Part shown: positions 13,257-14,715 of the stretch, piece by piece | Layout of the letters: every line of letters begins with the position of its first letter | Position numbering within the stretch: position 1 is the stretch's first letter | From: JAMXLO01 sp046735215 | Lineage (GTDB): Bacteria > Pseudomonadota > Alphaproteobacteria > Acetobacterales > Acetobacteraceae | Length of the DNA: 14,715 nt | Assembly: GCA_046735215.1 (NCBI GenBank) | Contig: JBKPSV010000155.1 | Span: forward strand, 1-14,715 | Direction of reading: 5' to 3' | Notes under the pieces: generated by a model | Database searches by the model: none | Told to the model about the DNA's origin: nothing | Seen by the model: the letters and a program-made list of their open reading frames with translations, nothing else | Program-made: the position numbers and the translations under genes

Positions 13257-14012
13257 ATGTCACGTAGAAGCGAGGCTGCGAGGATCACCCCTGGAGCCGA
13301 ATATCTTGCCGCGAACGCAGGCGCTTTCATCGCACGCCTGCAGGAAATCGTGCGCCACGGGCCCAGCGCGGATCGGTTGGCCAGGGCCACGGGCGTTTCG
13401 CCATCAGCGTTTCGCAAGTGGCTTCGGGGCGATGCGGAGCCAAGTCGCGAGCGCCTGGTCGCGTTGGCCAAGGCTGCCGGAGTTAGCGTGGGATGGCTGG
13501 CAAGTGGCGAAGGTCCGACCCCGCGCCTGGGTGGGGGAACTCTAAGCTCGCAATCAGCGTCCGGGCCAGGCGGCATCAGCCAGCGCGACTATCTCCTGTT
13601 GCCGAAGCGTCCGGAGTCGGCGGCGGCCGGAGTGGAGTCACCACCGGCAGCGGGGCCCGCCGAATTTATTGCATTGCGGCATGATTGGGTGCGCTCGGAA
13701 TTTGGCATTGAACCTGATCATCTTTCGCTGGAGACGGCGGTTGGGGAGTCGATGCTGCCGAACATACAGGACGGTGATCTGCTGCTGGTGGACACAACGG
13801 AGAACCGGTTCCGCAGCTTTGGGGTTTATGTGCTCGAAATCGCCGGAGAGCGGTTGGTGAAGCGCGTGCAACCGAAGCTTGATGGAAGTCTCACGCTGAT
13901 CAGCGACAACGCAACTTACGAAACCGAACACCTTCCGCCCACTCAAGCGGGGGACGTAACGGTGGTGGGTCGGGTCATTTGGACGTGCGGCCCGACCCGC
14001 GGTTCCCGCTGA
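13257..14012 (+). CDS. Phage CI/C-type repressor: XRE helix-turn-helix with S24 (LexA-like) peptidase domain
   Basis: With the ATG at 13257 the protein has 251 residues. Residues 20-85 form a Cro/CI-type HTH (SADRLARATGVSPSAFRKWLRGDAEPSRERLVALAKAAGVSVGWLASGEG). A linker follows with possible Ala-Gly cleavage sites (124-125 and 132-133), then an S24 domain with the catalytic Ser165 (VGESMLPNIQDGD) and Lys202 (ERLVKRVQ). Such repressors hold a prophage silent and can self-cleave after RecA activation in the SOS response. The ribosome site is weak; in-frame starts further upstream (for example the ATG at 13164) would put coding sequence through the operator-like palindromes. It is divergent from a Ner-like gene, as in the early switch of Mu-like phages. 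A domesticated chromosomal regulator is the alternative. Confidence 0.88.
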   Translation: MSRRSEAARITPGAEYLAANAGAFIARLQEIVRHGPSADRLARATGVSPSAFRKWLRGDAEPSRERLVALAKAAGVSVGWLASGEGPTPRLGGGTLSSQSASGPGGISQRDYLLLPKRPESAAAGVESPPAAGPAEFIALRHDWVRSEFGIEPDHLSLETAVGESMLPNIQDGDLLLVDTTENRFRSFGVYVLEIAGERLVKRVQPKLDGSLTLISDNATYETEHLPPTQAGDVTVVGRVIWTCGPTRGSR

Positions 14013-14034
14013 CCCATCTGTCAGGTCCTGGCGC

Positions 14035-14250
14035 TTACGGAGCCGTGAGTGCGCCCCCGACTGCCCCGGCCCCGCCGCCGATCAGCGCCCCGGTTGCCGG
14101 TTTGCCACCGGTCACTGCCGCGACCCCGGCGCCGGCACCCGCGCCCAACAAGCCGCCGCTCACTGCCCGGGTGCCTGGACTATAGCCGCAGGCGGTGAGC
14201 ATCAGCAGCATGCTGCTCAATGCCATTCCCAGTCCAATCTTGCGTACCAT
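14035..14250 (-). CDS. Small glycine-zipper lipoprotein (71 aa)
   Basis: A lipoprotein signal peptide (MVRKIGLGMALSSMLLMLTAC) ends in the lipobox LTAC with lipidated Cys21, so the mature protein should be membrane-anchored. The rest is a Gly/Ala zipper (GGLLGAGAGAGVAAVTGG, GALIGGGAGAVGGAL) like that of small outer-membrane or osmotically induced lipoproteins. AAGGAG (minus strand, 14258-14263) lies seven bases before the ATG. It converges with the repressor gene, with a 22-bp gap. Function unknown beyond envelope association. Confidence 0.85.
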   Translation of the reverse strand: MVRKIGLGMALSSMLLMLTACGYSPGTRAVSGGLLGAGAGAGVAAVTGGKPATGALIGGGAGAVGGALTAP

Positions 14251-14358
14251 TCAGAATCTCCTTGCTATCGACACGGAATCATTGCCAACACGCAGGGAAT
14301 CCGGTGGCCGCAATGCGGCGATCGCGCGGCAACCGTTCAACCTCTTGTTAACTGTAGA

Positions 14359-14379
14359 GCGCGGGGCTAAGCCCAGCGC
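14359..14379 (+). other. Hairpin in the mreB leader
   Basis: GCGC and GGGC (14359-14367) pair with GCCC and GCGC (14371-14379) around a TAA loop, with one G/A mismatch. It ends 31 bp before mreB. No T-tract follows. Confidence 0.35.
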
Positions 14380-14410
14380 CTTCCGCTGATTGTCCGCAGA
14401 GGCTGTTGCG

Positions 14411-14715
14411 ATGTTCTCTCGCATGCTCGGCTTCATGTCAGCCGACATGGCCATCGACCTGGGCACTGCCAACACCCTGGTCTATGTCCAGGGTCGCGGC
14501 ATCGTGCTGGCCGAACCCTCTGTGGTCGCGATCGCCGATGTGCGCGGCAGAAAACAGGTGGTGGCCGTGGGCGAGGAGGCCAAGCAGATGCTGGGCCGTA
14601 CTCCTGGCTACATCACGGCAAGTCGGCCACTGCGCGACGGGGTCATCGCCGATTTCGAAGTCGCCGAGGAGATGATCAAGCACTTCATCCGCAAGGTGCA
14701 CAACCGGCGTGGCTT
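14411..14715 (+). CDS. mreB: Rod shape-determining protein MreB (N-terminal part, runs off the window)
   Basis: MreB is the bacterial actin that forms membrane-associated filaments and organises peptidoglycan synthesis in rod-shaped cells. The frame from the ATG at 14411 is open to the window edge (101 codons) and begins MFSRMLGFMSADMAIDLGTANTLVYV, with the phosphate-1 motif DLGTANT, then GIVLAEPSVVAI, AVGEEAKQMLGRTP and the segment RPLRDGVIADFEVAEEMIKHFI, all diagnostic of MreB. The ribosome site (AGAGG) is weak. mreC, mreD and pbp2-type genes would be expected to the right. Confidence 0.95.
   Translation, partial: MFSRMLGFMSADMAIDLGTANTLVYVQGRGIVLAEPSVVAIADVRGRKQVVAVGEEAKQMLGRTPGYITASRPLRDGVIADFEVAEEMIKHFIRKVHNRRG

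Noticed and set aside
13142..13576. Extension of the Ner-like frame to a 235-residue protein
   Set aside because: The extra part is antisense to the repressor gene; the ATG at 13141 has the proper ribosome site and gives the family's normal length.

Overview
The window is GC-rich bacterial chromosomal DNA that reads as an alphaproteobacterium. The signs are a Ppx/GppA phosphatase gene coupled to rlmE, the N-terminus of an MreB of alphaproteobacterial type, stand-alone receiver-only response regulators, and a possible GGAAC...GTT (EcfG-type general stress) promoter. The genus cannot be fixed from the sequence alone. No tRNA, rRNA, CRISPR array or intact transposase is visible.

Layout. (1) 1-979: 3' part of an oligopeptide/dipeptide ABC transporter ATPase, convergent with what follows. 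(2) 986-6329: an accessory island. On the minus strand is a 543-residue protein with an alanine-rich repeat region, a Pro/Ser/Gly linker and a C-terminal DUF4280 (PAAR-like) domain. After a 406-bp divergent gap, the plus strand carries a 149-residue coiled-coil protein, a decayed reading frame, a 411-residue protein with 11-residue amphipathic repeats and a C39-like papain-fold cysteine peptidase domain, a 141-residue helical protein and a 210-residue protein. This looks like an orphan effector cassette for a contractile injection system (T6SS or eCIS); no structural genes of such a machine are present. (3) 6330-6990: a 661-bp stretch with no recognisable gene but with short repeats. (4) 6991-8771: ppx/gppA-like gene and rlmE, overlapping as GTGA. 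(5) 8758-10710: an FMN split-barrel protein, a small secreted protein with a clear intrinsic terminator, a divergent 43-residue proline-rich micro-ORF, a 53-residue hydrophilic protein and a VOC-family protein. (6) 10851-12653: a 3-hydroxyisobutyrate-dehydrogenase-family gene, then two convergent receiver-only response regulators, the first behind a strong leader hairpin. (7) 12869-14012: a divergent Ner/Nlp-type DNA-binding protein and a CI/C-type S24 repressor with palindromes between them, resembling the immunity switch of a transposable phage with no phage body next to it. (8) 14035-14715: a glycine-zipper lipoprotein and the start of mreB.

How the genes work together. Regions 1, 4, 5 and 8 look like ordinary chromosome. 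The 986-6329 island has no visible housekeeping partner; its genes make most sense as a carrier or tip protein, a toxin and accessory or immunity proteins delivered by an apparatus encoded elsewhere. The 12.9-14.0 kb pair looks like a domesticated or residual phage switch. These system-level readings are inference; the domain calls rest on motifs visible in the translations.
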